64,000 nt of DNA from Aulostomus chinensis (taxonomy: Eukaryota > Chordata > Actinopteri > Syngnathiformes > Aulostomidae), in the NCBI GenBank assembly GCA_037954235.1, contig JBBMOA010000002.1, positions 15,943,009 through 16,007,008 of the forward strand, in the 5' to 3' direction. The notes below the pieces were generated by a model, which ran no database searches, had not been told where the DNA came from, and saw only the letters and a list, made by a program, of their open reading frames with translations. Shown piece by piece: positions 11,408 to 25,100 of this stretch (position 1 is its first letter; every line of letters begins with the position of its first letter). The translations under genes were made by a program, and so were the position numbers.

Positions 11408-11690
11408 CTTATACTGTGTGAAAAGTGTTGCATTATCACCATTTTTTAACCTTGGCCATTCCTGCAGGGTTAAAGGTCATGCTTTCACCTCTGTGATTGT
11501 CTGTCTGTAGGGAAGCAGGATCACAACATTTCTGCAAAACTTCTGGTGGAGCATGAAGTCCATAACGGCCACACCTGCACACTGACTACTTAAAATTCAC
11601 TGACACAACACAGGCAGAGGCCTGTAACAGGGTGGATTAGGGAACAGGGAGTGGGACTGTACTGCAGTTCATGTAGTTTAAGAGCATTTT

Positions 11691-11905
11691 CCATCCATCC
11701 ATCCATCCATCCATCCATCCATTTTCTTCTGCTTATCCTGTTTAGGTTCTTGGGGGGGGGCTGGAGTCTATCCCAGCTTTCTTACTTTGGACTGTGGGAG
11801 GAAGCTGCAGTACCAGAGAGAACCCACACAGGGAGAACATGCAGACTCCACACAGAAAGATCCTGTGCCGGAGCCGGGGCTTGAACCCAGAACCTTCTTG
11901 CTGTG
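11691..11905 (-). mobile_element. SINE with internal deletion, (GATG)n tail
   Basis: A minus-strand copy with seven or more GATG units (11691-11720 as CATC), the 3' core ('ggggggctggagtctatccc' on +), and the middle and B-box region ('ggggcttgaacccagaacc'). The segment between the 3' core and the 'tttggactgtgggagg' box is deleted, and the first ~45 bp of the tRNA-like head are missing, cut off at 'cttgctgtg'. Confidence 0.8.
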
Positions 11906-11970
11906 CTCTTGTTACATTATGAGCTGTTACGTATTACATTATGAGTCGCTACAACAAGTCACTGCAGGAC

Positions 11971-13732
11971 TCCAGACTCTCCTGTTTAATTGAAGTTGTA
12001 TGTCACTTCTGTTGAGCTTAATGCCTCTGAACTACTTGTTAAGGTTAAGAGAAAACATCATGGTGTCAGTTGAATTTTCAACCTTCAGCTTCTTTCAACT
12101 TCTCTCCAGTGAGACTGTCCCCGGGCACTCTTCTTTTGTTTTGTTGTGAAGCATTTGAAAACCCAAATTTTAAGATATGTAGGACCACACATGAATGATC
12201 ATACAATGTGTTGAAGTTTTTACTTGGGGTGCAGGTTAGGGGTTGGAGCGTCCAGCTTCACCACGAGCTGTCACCAGGGGTATAGTGGTATTTGCATGAG
12301 TACTGAAGTGTGCATTTGACTCGTATGGCTGTACGTGCATGGTTTACGTGTGGTTCCCTTCAGGGCCAGTTCTCTGTAAGCCAACTAAGCTGCTGCTTAA
12401 GGCCCTGTGGCCACGGGGGTTTACAAAGAACCAAGCAGTCATAAGACAGCATCGCATTAAACTGCTTTAGGCTATTTCCTCTCTGTTGGGTGGCAATAGT
12501 ATCTTTTCTTTGTGTTGACTGGACAGGAGTGAGGAGAGCAAGCACAAGAGTGAGAGCAAACACGAAGGCAAGCGAGGGAGCGCTTGTTCAAGAGTGTGTT
12601 CAACAGCAATACACGTTCAAGTGTGTGAGTGTGACTGTGTGTATGTGTGTCAGTCACAAAAAAACCTAACTTCATTTTGCAATGTCCTCAGTGTTTTTCT
12701 TTTATGGTAAAAAGTTCCTGGAAGCTCATGGTTGTGATGTTTCCAGCCCTGTTTGGAGTGACAATTGCTCAGAACTTCAGTTACTTTTAAGAGTTCTCTC
12801 TGTGTATTGTAAGTTTTACTAATACTAACAGAAAATTCACTGTGCTGCTATCATACACCTTTAACTGCTTTTTGACTGCTGCCACAAGGAGATTTTAAGG
12901 GGGGGGGGGGGGGTGGTATTTACTTTCATCTTACCTGAATCAGCCAATGCTACCTTCAATGTAAAGAAACTATGCTTTTGAATAATCTCTCACAAATGAC
13001 ATACACTCTTATAATCAAGCCTTCAAGCACTCACAAATTTATAATCGAATTTCAACCAGATGATGCAAATCGCAAATATTCTATGATCCTCTGTTGAAAG
13101 AAAAAAAGTACTGCAGTGAAGCGCTACAACTGCGGCTGTCACTAGATCCTACACACTGCACTGGAGTAGACACTTATAATGGTAAGCTCAGTTTAAAGTA
13201 CCTGGTGGACATTAATTCTCTTGAGCATGGATCTGCACAACAATAGAGCCTTATTCACCAAATACAAGTTACCATGACACCCCCTTAACCAGAATGAGTA
13301 GCCTGTGTGATGACAATGGTAATATGTTGCCTGGCTTTGAACGCACTAAATCCAAAGTTGATAAACACTTATGTTAGCACTCCTGTGATTCAACACAGTC
13401 TAATCTACTAAGTTTGATAAGTGAAGGGCAAAACCACCCTCATGCATTTTCATCAGCAGCCCCTGGACAAGGTTCTCACACACATTTCAATACCACAGAG
13501 AGCCCTTACACAACAGATAGGCAGACTGTAGCTGTATTGTACATCCCACAGCAGCCATTATTGGAAAGAGGTTGCGAGGGTGTCTTGTTGAGGAGACAGT
13601 TAAACAGTTTAATGAGAACTTGGATACTTGCTTAAAAAATTTACGGTACAGGATGAATTGAGCGTGGCCATCGATAAACAAGCCTCAGCAAAAACTAAGT
13701 GGACACCTAAATTTGGATTAAGAAGATATACC
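11971..13732. other. No gene seen; G15 run at 12899
   Basis: Unique DNA with a run of 15 G at 12899-12913 followed by 'tggt', and a short GT-rich tract at 12620-12650. Open frames here are short and lack recognisable domains. Confidence 0.45.
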
Positions 13733-13738
13733 TGTGTA

Positions 13739-13824
<86 letters not shown>
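13733..13824. repeat. (TG)n microsatellite, about 45 units
   Basis: Nearly pure TG array with one A interruption near 13763. Open frames on both strands across this block (Cys-Val and Thr-His repeats) are artefacts of the repeat. Confidence 0.95.
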
Positions 13825-13826
<2 letters not shown>

Positions 13827-16320
13827 CCAGCACAGCACTTCAACAGATCTCTGTAATAGGGGTCAATATCTTGACTCGCTACGGAGGGCTTGTCTGGACT
13901 CTCCCATGTGTTGTCTGTCTCAGCAGCCTTTCCCCTGCAGCAGGGAATACAGGCGATAAACACTGTCAGACAGGAACATGACAATATACCCTGGATCAAA
14001 CACACAAATGTGTTTTAAGGAAGTCAGAAACCAGCCAACCATGTATGAAGTTGAGTGGGTATAACTTTCGCATGAAGGTTGTTTCAAGGAAGCTTGTTAA
14101 GCTCAGAAAATGCATCCCAAATCATTTGCCTCCAATTTCTTCCCAGTCCTTTCTTAAAACACTCTCGGGATTGTTTGAGAGATTCTGGTTCCCTTTTGAG
14201 CAAGTAAATAATGCACTCAAAAAAAAGAAACACAAACTGAATGATGATCTGGATGCAAATGTGAAAATAAGGAAAAGGATCGGGAAATAAGAACAATAAT
14301 TATGCTATTAAAGTCTGCAGAGATCATGTCAGAAGTGCTGGGGTGCAGAGTCACACATGGTTACTGGTATATAATCAGCATGTGATTATTCACCTTTCTT
14401 GTCATTAAAACAGGAGAGGAGCAGACGCTTATTATGCTCATCGTTTATCCTCGATCAGCCGTGATTGAAAAAACATTGCTGCTGTATTCCGCTTAGATAC
14501 ATTAAAATAATCAACATAACAAGCTCATGAAGTCCATGAATTCCTTGTTAAGTCATGTTGGCTGCAAAAACACAAGCAGATGACCTTTTAATGTTGTTTT
14601 TTCTGAATGAAGTTTGGCACAGGCATGCAGTTTCGATCTCCCCCATCAGTCGCTGCCATCACATCTCTCTTGGTTGTGTTCTCACCTGCATCCTCTGTGT
14701 GTCCGCGTAAATTCTCCCTCAATGTCCTCATTCTGTAAATGGACAACATCATAATTTTCAACAAAAATGAAAACCTCAGAAACATAGTCGAGAACTGCAT
14801 TAGCACTAAAAGGCTTAAACATACAGTAAATGTGTCCTTTCTGGCCAGACACAACATGGCAGACATTATGGAAAGTGACAATGGGACACTATGGGAAGTG
14901 GATGTAAAGATTCAAGATATTCAAGATAATCAAAGCTGAAAACATAATTCTTATTTTTAGGTGATTTTATATCAATATATTTATGAATATTCAATAAATT
15001 CTAAAAGATCCCTCGAACTACTACACACTGCTCCTTTAAAGAGAGAAGGCCCTTCCACAGGTAGGATGAACTGCCGGCTCTGGATAAACCAACATGTCCC
15101 TGATTACAAAATACTGTTCTGCAAAATGAGCTACAGGATTACTTAGACCTTGGGAAGAGGATCCACATCCAACAAGTACCTTCCCATAAAAAAGTGGATA
15201 GGAACACAAAGGACCATGTTACTCTGACTGAGTAACTGAGTCATTTTTATCTGGCAGGATGAAAGGCCTGGTTATTATTCACTCTGTTTTAGCATCAACA
15301 ACAGGCTATGGTTTGGCTTAGTCTGCAAGCTAATTCACTTTGAATGCACCATACTAAGTTAAGGGTTCATTTATATTTTCTTAGATTCTGTGGAGGGATT
15401 CCTAAGCGCAGAGACCAGTTTGGAGGAATTTTGGAGGAATGGTAATTCAATCACAGAACTGTTAGCCTTATTGTCCATGCATTGAAACTGCAGCCAGGGA
15501 GAGCAGCCAGTGCTAAAATAATGAAAGCGGTGAACTTTAGAGACAAGAAGCATTGTTTTCTGACCTTCCCTGCTGGTATTATTTGGAGCCTTAACTTTCC
15601 CTGCACACTCATCTTAATGCAAAGTAGCAGACTCACTGAGTGACTGACCAGATCACCTTGCGTCACCTTATATTTCCTGCCTTTATCGATTATCTCAAGA
15701 TTGACTGATACATGAAGACATGTGATTTGTAGTAAGTATGATTGTCCCTTTAGCACAATGAGCAGAATGTTATCTGGAACATCATAAGTGCTTAGTAAGA
15801 CCCCAAAAAATGCCTGACTGCCCAGACAGAACAGTGGCCTCCCTTCCAAATTGCATTCAGGTGCAAACCAGTCCAGTACACATACAAGGTCACAGTCCTA
15901 TTGAGCTACACTGATATTGTCGTCAACAAAGTCAGTAATGCCACTGTAAATTCACTAATCTAGACAATCTCCAGACTGAGGCTGTGCTGTAACATCTTGT
16001 CCAGGCAATAACAAGAGGGAGAGGTAACAGAGAAGAACCTGTGAGCAGTAGATTTTCATCGTATATGCATCGCTTTATGGAAAATATCTTGATGAACTAT
16101 CTTCCCACCATACAACTTATCAACTTATCTGAAAATGCTTTCATAATGATATTAATATGCTTCAAGCAGTAGCTTTGAACATCTTTTGTTTTACTATTTG
16201 CAGCTGTTTATTTTGTCTTTGATTGAAGTTATTTATTCATTTATCTGTACTTTTATAGTTTGCTGTATTTGTGAAGTTGAAGAGTAAATCCTCAACTATG
16301 GTTATCTATGGTTATTCTGC
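13825..16320. other. No gene seen
   Basis: Unique AT-rich sequence. A minus-strand open frame of 132 codons (15451-15849) has no recognisable domain and no supporting splice or promoter signals, so it is not called as a gene. Confidence 0.4.
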
Positions 16321-16366
16321 CATATATATATATGTGTGTGTGTGTATGTGTGTGTGTGTTTGTGTG

Positions 16367-16425
<59 letters not shown>

Positions 16426-16503
16426 TGTATATATATACACACATACACACATACATATGTATATATTTATATGTGTGAGTGTGTGTGTGTATGTGTGTAC
16501 ACA
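16321..16503. repeat. Compound (TA)n/(TG)n/(CA)n microsatellite
   Basis: A short TA tract, a TG array (16334-16368), a long TA array (16371-16424), 'ctgtatatatatacacacatacacacatac', then a further TG array to 16500. The TA core is self-complementary, and the flanking TG and CA arms can pair with each other, so the block can form a large hairpin or cruciform. Confidence 0.95.
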
Positions 16504-17799
16504 TACATGCATGCACCCTGATATTCATTTGATATTGCTGTTTGGAATTAAAAAAAAATTTTTCTCATCTTCTGGCTGGAAAATAAATTTTAGATGTTCC
16601 TCCATTCTGGTTGCCTGGAATAATTGTAACCATTTTCATATTCTTATTTTAATAGAAGTATTCCTGTGAGGAAGAGTTGAGTGGGGTACATTTCATAGTT
16701 TATGTCCATGCATTCGGTATTTTCATTCACAAACACTTCTGATTAACATAGAACGAATATTAAAGTCTAGAGTCCGTGCATGAAAATCCCAAAGGATCAG
16801 CATTTACCAAAATATTCAAACCAGCCTGTCAGACAGCCATAATTGTGTTATGATAAAAATCACTAAGATCACATTTTTTCCATTCTGAACATGAACAGAA
16901 GCTACTGACCCAAATCTCCATGAATTTATGTGTTGCACAGATGCCATATGATTGGCCTATTAGATAATGTCATGAATAAGTCAATAATAAAGTGCTCCGT
17001 ATCTGGCACTGATAAATAGATGCAGTATTCTACTAATCTCAGTGGAATATTGTGGTGATGAAGCTATAAAGTTACTTAAATCATTAAACAAACAAGACAA
17101 GGACAGTCAAGGAGTTTCTTCTATGAATAACACGAACTGAGCAGAAACATGAACGATTCTTTAACTATATTAATATTTCTACTCATCGGGTCCAGGATGA
17201 GACTTTACATGCAAGATGCCCGTAATTTTTATGATTTATACCCAAACGTGTGCCAGCTGCTCTGGTTTCCTCTCCAGTATCAGGTGAAATTTAAGATGGT
17301 GTCGGGGACATAAAAACAGCAAGTTGTAGTCGCCAATCCAGGAAAAAAAAGAATCACTCCTTTTTCCATTGCGTCCACAGAACGTACCCTCTCAAAATCA
17401 TGGTTGCCAAGGTAACAATTCAAACAAACAACTTAGCCTGCTGACCAAAAGTGTAATATAATGGGCTGTCCTCAATTTTTGTGAGATGATTTTGAAAAAG
17501 CAACAAAATACATCAATTTGAGTGAATGTGCTCACTCAAGTTTAAAAGCCTTACAGCAATCAAGCAGGCAGGAAGTCCATGTAGGGAGGGGGCTCTCTGC
17601 ATCTGCAACAAATTGTGACCATGAGTCCTCTGCAACCAAATGTTACAGTGAAGGTGTAGCTGGTTAAAGCCAATGGCCTTAACAGCCCAAGGCTTCTTTA
17701 TATTAACATAACTTAAACTTATGTATAAAATAAATTACCCCGTAAGTGTGTTATGATGCCTTTATTTAGTCTGCATACAAATCCAATTCTGACTGCCTG
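16504..17799. other. No gene seen
   Basis: Unique AT-rich sequence; nothing beyond short poly-A/T runs. Confidence 0.45.
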
Positions 17800-17869
17800 A
17801 GAGCAGATGAAGTCTGGTGCTCCCTTCGTGAACTCTGGTGCCCTCTCAGGGGGAGGTTGGGAACCACTG
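17800..17869 (-). mobile_element. hAT-type transposon end fragment
   Basis: Read on the minus strand from 17869, the sequence starts CAGTGGTTCCCAACCT, a common terminal inverted repeat of hAT elements. It is followed by a G/C-rich stretch (CCCCCTGAGAGGGC). A matching opposite end was not found within a few kilobases, so this looks like one end of a decayed element. The inner boundary is approximate. Confidence 0.5.
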
Positions 17870-19149
17870 ATGATGAAGATTAGCGGAAAATTGCATGAAT
17901 TCCATTTCCACGCAGAGACTGTGGCCGTGTGCTGGACACACACTAATACGGACAAACACACACAGAGGCATGTTACAGTCTGCAGAGCAACACTGACGAG
18001 GAGCCTCTTTGTTTCCCATCTGTCTCTTTTTTTCAGTCCACTGAGCTGTTCTGTCTCTTCTTCTGGTGGATCTTATTCAATATTAATTGATATGTAACTG
18101 CCTTTGCCACAAAAACATAAACATGTGTTGATGGAACACAATTTTGTATTTCCTGTGTTATGACAGCTGGGAGACCTTGGCACAACTAAAACCTTCCATA
18201 TATTTAGCACTGGCCGCACCATGTTTTCCCGATATGATGTCAGAGTTGAATAACTTTTTGTGGTCGGTTGTGATAAACGTGACAGGGAGTTGTGTTAAAA
18301 TGTAAGAATTATATGTTTTCAAATTGGTAAGGGCTTTAGGGCTAACATCTACTAACTTAATCAAAGATATGCCCTTGCATCAACCCATTAAACTTTAACA
18401 AAAACATTTTTACTTTAACATGAGTATTTTTATTCAAAGAAATTGATGCCACAAGGCAACAAGTATAATGTTAAGTTATCATGTGCATAATATAAACTCA
18501 AGCCATAAATTCAATCCGGGCAGTGAGTTAAAAAAAAAAAAAAACACTTGTTTTTTCACATTTACAAATCCCCTGCATGGGAGAGTAACATTTAATTTAA
18601 AATGTCATGCTTTGCCTTTTAGGGCTATGCTGTTATTGGATGAATTGATTGGTGTTGATCATGACTGATGTTCATTTTTTAACTAATGCTGTGTTCAGTT
18701 TAACATTTGGGAGCGAGACGTGATCACCATATAAAACAGTACCTTTGTGTCTTTCTTCTTTATTTCTGCATTTTTGATGAACATTGATTGGAACTTCAGT
18801 AACCTTTGGATTCTGGTTTGTTTTTTAATCCATCACCGCTGTGTGCCCCAGACACTCTAAGCCACATTAATAACTAGACTGTTACTCCAGTTGAATCCAA
18901 TTACACCTGTGTCTGAAATCCCCTACATGCACAAATCCATGTTTTAGGCTGCTGCCCAAGTAAAAAATTCTATTTGAAACGGTCAGCATGAATGACAGAC
19001 GTAATGATGCCTTCGCTAAATGACCAAAAATGATCATTAAATGACCCATCCATGATTGCAGATGGACTATTTTTCAATATAGTCAGTGATTTTTTATGAT
19101 TTAGGAGCAGCCTCTGCTCTCAAAGACAAGCAGTAGTTACCAGAGGGTT

Positions 19150-19165
19150 CCAGCAGGGGGAGCAC
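19150..19165 (+). promoter_or_regulatory. CTCF-like motif (candidate)
   Basis: ccagcagggggagcac fits the vertebrate CTCF core (CCASYAGRKGGCRS) with one mismatch. A single motif match is weak evidence of binding; such strings also occur by chance and inside repeats. Confidence 0.25.
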
Positions 19166-22100
19166 AGACATTTTTTTCAAATAAAACTATAACCAAAAAC
19201 TGTCCAAAAAAACCATCTGTTTAAAAACTCTAAATGGTATTGTATGATATAATCCGCATCTTCTTTATTCACTTGTCAGCTCAGTAATACAGAAGCCCTT
19301 TTGATACATTTGAGCTAAAGACAAACTATAACACTTGGCCTCGAGCGCAACCAGCTGGTGGATCCGGTTGAGCCAATTCATCGACGCTTGTTCACCCTTA
19401 GCTGGGTGCAGTAGCACTTTGAGCTTGAAGGAAATGTGCCCTTGCTATGGTCATACAGGCATATTTAGATGACTTACCTCCTTCTCCATTAACAGTGCAG
19501 TCATCGTCATAATGGTACTGCCAAAATGAAATACCACAGGGTTAATGGTCAAAAAGAAAGAGCTATAGTAGAATAATAGTGCATTAGTGAGCGAGACATG
19601 TAATGCATAACTGCTGCAGTTTCACATTGTTTATATCATGTCAGGTTCCGTGTTGATGGACGCATTCACGTAAAAATTATACACAGTCAAAAATCAGGGT
19701 ACAGTGAGAACTGGCTTGTTTGAATTTTGCTTTTATGTATACTTTTCTGCTGCAGTGTTCCAGCAGAAATCACAGGTGTTTTCATCGTACAGTGAGTTTA
19801 GAGAACAATAGATCTGCATTAGTTTGGATGATTGTTTAACAGAAGACATAATCTGAGCAAAGCCGGTGTTGTGATTCTTTTCCAGTGGGTACTCCTCCTT
19901 TCAGGGCTTCTACATTTGGAGCTAATTTACAGATGTGTAATGAGTTTATAGCACTCACTATTGTCTCTAATCTTGTTGTGGGTTGATAGATAAAATAAAT
20001 ATACTAACCTCTCTGATAATACAACAACACTATTATGCCCATTGATTCCTAAAGGGTTCTCTTGTGAAGCACTTTTAAAAGTGATTAAACTTGACACATT
20101 TTATTTGAGAATCTTATTACGGCAGATTTTTAGTTTCCATGGCATACATGTGACCATGAATGAAAGCTGAGACAGATGATCACTGGATGTGAGCCCTCAG
20201 CAAGGAGGAAATGATAAAGCAGGGCTGGTTTTACTGCTGGGAGAGCTTGGTTGTGGCTGTCCAATGTGCTGGAATTCAACTCACTTGCATTTTTTTGTTT
20301 CTCATACACATGGTCACCACCTAATTTCTGCCAACACTGAATAAGCCAAAATGTAATTCAGTTCATCAGTTAATCCCAGTTTGTCAGTGCCAGGCTGGTC
20401 ATGAGACCTTGTTCATGACATCATCACTCGTCATGGTTCTTACACCTTTGAACGTGACGAGAGCAGGTCATGATCATGACTGAATGGGGGGAAAAAAGGT
20501 GAGCACGAGGGCTATAGAAATAAAGCAATCCAGAAAGTGTGTTTGTTGTGTTATTTATGTGTACGTGGCCCAGGAAGAAATAACAAAATGAGATAATAAG
20601 TATCAATGCAGAGTGAGCGTAGCAGACCAGACGGTGCCCTCCCAAAAAATGCTACTCACGTCAACCACATATTCATTTATTAACAGGTATGGAGGAGCTG
20701 CTGGACACGAGAGCTTTCTCAGGAAGTGTTATTCAAGGATAACACTAACTGATAGAACTTTAAAAGGTTTGAATTTTTAACTTTCAACCCAAGCCCAACT
20801 TTTAATGTAGGTGATCGAGGCTCTCCACTTCTGTAAATTACGACAGCATTTATCAACTTTCAGGCTCTACAGGAGGTGGTTTAAAGTCAGAAGCTGTCAA
20901 GCACGGGCTCTGTGGTGTTGTCCACCAGCGTTTTGCTGAAAGGCCAGTGGGTGCAGAGTCACAGTAGGTGGCAAGCTTTTAAAAACACTTAAAACAGCGA
21001 GCAAACTTTATGTCTTGTTAAGTTCTGCACAATATTGCAATGTAAAGGACCGGAGACGTGCAGTTGGAGCCGACGGTGACTTATTTCACATTTGAATGTC
21101 AAACAATTTTGGCCTACACTCAAGGTCAAACATTCACATGACTCGGGTAACATATTCCTGTCCTGTCTCTTTTCTTTTATCTGAGTTTAATCTGCCAACT
21201 GGTCTGCGCAGAGGAACTAATGTCTGTCACACTTAAATGTGTTTCTTGGGGCATTTTCTTATGCTAGTGGCACATTTCTCAGCATCCAATTGATCAAAGC
21301 ATTTGACAGCACTACTGTTAGCTCATGTTTCATGATTTGACATAGGATTTCCTCATTTTGTCCAACTGATTTAGAACAAATGTTTCAAACATTTTGTGTG
21401 TCAGGCCTATTGTCTACCAAGTAGGCGGTACAAAGCAACTTCTATCAAAACAACATGAATGGTGAAGCGTGCCTTCAACCATCTTTAGACATCTGCCTCC
21501 GGGTTTGAGAATTGTTTTCTTTTTCACATCAAATTAAGCTCATATCTTGCCCATGGTGAGTAGAGTTTGATGGAATTAAGTGTTTCTTCTGCCAAGATTC
21601 ACTTAGATGTGATTGGTAATGGTGCGTGCGTTCCATAAGCACAAGACTTCTCATTGTTAGTGCTCTTCTTTGTGACATAAATGATGAAACTCTGGCTGAA
21701 TAATATGTTGATCTTAATAAAGCATGCAAAGATAGTTGTCAAAGACTCAAATGAATGTCTTAGAGTTTAGTTCTGAACTAATATGATGGCTGCCAGCAGG
21801 AGTGTGCACCAGGGAAGTCTAATTTGGGGGCTGTGTGAGTTGCTGCCAACATGCTACCAATCGTCCATTTCTAATATTTCTGCCATGGAGGTTAAGTGAT
21901 CAATTCCATGTTAGTTGGTCTGTTTAGGGGATTATGAACAACTATGAGGCATATTTTCAACAGTCTTGGTGTAGCGTTGGCGCTCAGGCCAAGGAGGAAC
22001 CCATATAGTTTTACGGCAGATTAACGTTGCAAAAAATTACGGTTTTACATCGGCTTTGGCTGACATCTTTAGCCTTCAAGTGCCTGTCCGTCAAAACTAA

Positions 22101-25100
22101 ATTTCTCATGAAATATTCTTCATAGGAAGGTCAAGCATATGACATGGAACGTCACAGCATGATCTTTATGATGATGCTATTTGCGTGTCTGCGTAATAAA
22201 AATCGATAAAGGTGGTTTCGAATTTGCATCTAATTTATTTACCTCTGCCAAGGACGTAATATGATTCCTGCTGTTGATTTGTCCGTCTGTTAGCATTTGT
22301 GGAGGGATTCTGATGAGCTCTACTTCATGTATGTATTGATACAGGTTATTACTATAAGAGACAGATGATCAGTCTCAATTACGTGTCTGTATTTGAAACG
22401 AGTAACTTTTCTGCAGTTCTCTGTTGGATGATGTGAAGCGGGCCTGCAGAGAGGTCACGTCAACATGATCAGAGAGGTGACACCTGTCCTTCCAGTGATC
22501 TCTAACGCTTCTCTGAGATTAAATATGGTCCTGTCTGGTGCTTTACAGTATAAAGAGAGCAGCTGCACTGATCTTGTTAAGAGCCAGGGGAACCGACAAG
22601 TACATAAAGAGTGATTTAGTTCCAGTGAAGTACACAGCAATCTTTGGGGTGAAGAACTGAGTGTGTGCGCACGTGTGCGTTGGAGAGCAAAGGGTCAGGG
22701 TCACATTCCAAATCACAGCGGACCCAGAGGGAACCAACTGAGCCTGTTAGAAATAGTGCAGAAACAAGCTTAGCCCATTTTTAATAGTCCCTCTCTCTCC
22801 ATCATTCCCTTCCCAGACCAGTCCTCTGTAACAGAAGGCTGCTGTTTTGAAGGGTAAAATACTGTCAATAAACTGACATTGAATAAAGTCCTCATAGTGT
22901 TTTAAGACTTGATACTAAAGCATTTTAAATGTGCAGTAAATATATTCTGGCACTTGTGTAAAGGAATTTTAATACACATATAAATCATCCAAGGTAACCT
23001 CTGTTTAAAAGAGTAGCAATAAATGTTGCAACAGATTTGAACATTTATTTATCTGATACAGACATATTTGAGAAAATGAACAGATGATGTAGACAAAAGA
23101 GTGTGCTTCCTCTTGAAATTGTCCTTAACTACAGTACAATATACATATGACAAATTAACATGCAGTAAAACTGACAGCTTCAAGTTATGTCTGTTTCTTG
23201 ATGCTTTGAATAATAATTTTACACAACATTACAGCAGGTATTTACAATTCAAAGACTGAGGGTGCATTTTTAACTCCATCAATTAAGGAAATAGCAGCAG
23301 AGATGCCAGATACTCCACTGAAGCAAATCTTTTGCAGGCGGAGATGTACCATGTGTTGTATTGTGACACAAGCTGCACTTGCTTCCCAATGGGAAATTGT
23401 TTTGATGTTTTCCATAACTGTCACTCTTCTGCTTCATCAGGATCCCTCAAAAATAAAATGTTTTGACAGGTAAACATGCACACCTTGACTGAGGCACATC
23501 ACACAAGAAGACTGCCAGAGTTTCCTTTATTGCTAATGGCAATGAAGGAAGTTTTACTGTCAAGCATTGGTGAGAACTGGATACATTTTCTTAGAGTTTC
23601 TCCAACACTTCAGTGAAGCAACACCAAGTTCTATCACAGACCCAGATTTCACGACAAAGGTGTAGTGTGAAAGTAGACTAAACCCATCCACCTCTGTAAT
23701 GCTCGTGCGACATTTGTTTCTCTGGAGAAACAGCACAGTCCTGGAAGCACACATTGCCTACACAGTTAGACTACTTGGGAGAAGACCACAGGCACAGTTT
23801 GCATTGGCTGCAGCCCAAAAAAATTAAAGTTATTACTGACCTTCAAATGAAGTTATACACAATGTAAGGAGGGGTAAAGAAAAGGTGCACTATTCCAGGC
23901 TTCTTCTCAGAAGAATTCCACCATCTCAGACTCTGAAAGACCCTGCTCTTTAATAACGTATAGACATTAAAAAAAAGAATATATGGAAATGCTACTGACT
24001 TGTTAGCCCACGATCAGCAGAGCTGCAAGGGTGTCATGTTGTTAGCGTCACGGTTGCTGCCAGCAACACTGCTAGTTTCTTACCAACAAGCTGAAAAAGC
24101 TCATCTTTGTAGAAGTGGGGAATGGCAAAGATGAAAGCTGAGGCTTCGTTAATTATTTCATACCAATTGGTTGAAGTGATGGGACCTTTACAGGTGGGCG
24201 TCAAACCAACACATGCTCAGTCAAAGCTTTGATTTAATTTGCGGAGGACAGTGGACAGAGTCATCTGTCTGGGTTTAATGTATAAACATAATGTCTCCAT
24301 GAGGCATCTTATAATAATTAGCACTTAGAGTAGTAGCCAGCTAATCTGAATCAACCAGGAAGGTGCATCTGCAGCTGCAAACTGCTTAGTCTGACAGAAA
24401 CTAGGATTAAGTCGACAGATGTCTCTCGAACTTTGACATATTACTCAAAGATGGTAACTGGTTTTTTTCTCATTATTGTGGGGAGCAGATGACTAAGTGG
24501 AGCACTGTGATAAAGTCAAAAATGTGAAATAAAATACCCCAGTTCAAAAAATTGCCCTCTGTAGTTCCCCTCCTGAAAATCCAGGTTTCAACATGGATCC
24601 TATAGGACAAGTGGACGTTATTCCTGTCACTCTGATGGTCAGTGAAACATCGCCCGCTATATCTGTTTGTGATGTCACCCACTCTTGCCTCTGAACATTC
24701 CGTGACAATTAAATGTCCAATCTCCCAATTCTAATCGAAAAAACAACAATTAATGCATCTGTGTCGTGATTTTGGATCTGTGTCAACATTAACAGCTCAT
24801 TTTTCAATCCTCCACCAAGTTACATTGAACCGGTACAGTGGAGGTTTTGTGCAATCCAGAATGTGAGCGAAAACAGGTACAATATCATTTATATTGCTTC
24901 ACAAGTTGCAAGTGGTATTTTGAAAGAAGTTGACTTTTGTATATGACAGGAAAAATAACAAAGGTATGAGCACTCTTTCCTTTTGTGGGAGGAAAAAAAG
25001 GCGTGCGTAGGCAGGACCGGACTGGAAGTCAGAAGCCTGTTTGTGACAGCTGACAGCTCACTGTCTGTGGCAGGGATGCGGTATGTTGAGGTGATGGAAA

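Larger units (their letters stand above)
11318..11970. mobile_element. Foldback/MITE-like element with tandem 18-bp units in its arms
   Basis: The left arm (about 11318-11407) reads 'cctgtgatgtgtgtagct' followed by four 18-bp units with core ctcataatgtaa. The right arm (about 11908-11970), reverse complemented, shows the same order: a diverged 'cctg...gtgacttgttgtagc' and then about two such units. The arms are therefore inverted copies about 500 bp apart. The interior holds ~280 bp of unfamiliar sequence and a SINE (11691-11905) abutting the right arm. No target duplication was found. I cannot assign a superfamily. Confidence 0.5.

Noticed and set aside
13609..14005. Thr-His and Cys-Val repeat proteins
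   Set aside because: Translations of the (TG)n microsatellite at 13733-13824.
15451..15849. 132-codon frame, minus strand
   Set aside because: No domain recognised and no supporting signals; this length is expected by chance in 64 kb.
16271..16669. Frames rich in Tyr-Ile and Val-Cys
   Set aside because: Translations of the compound TA/TG microsatellite.
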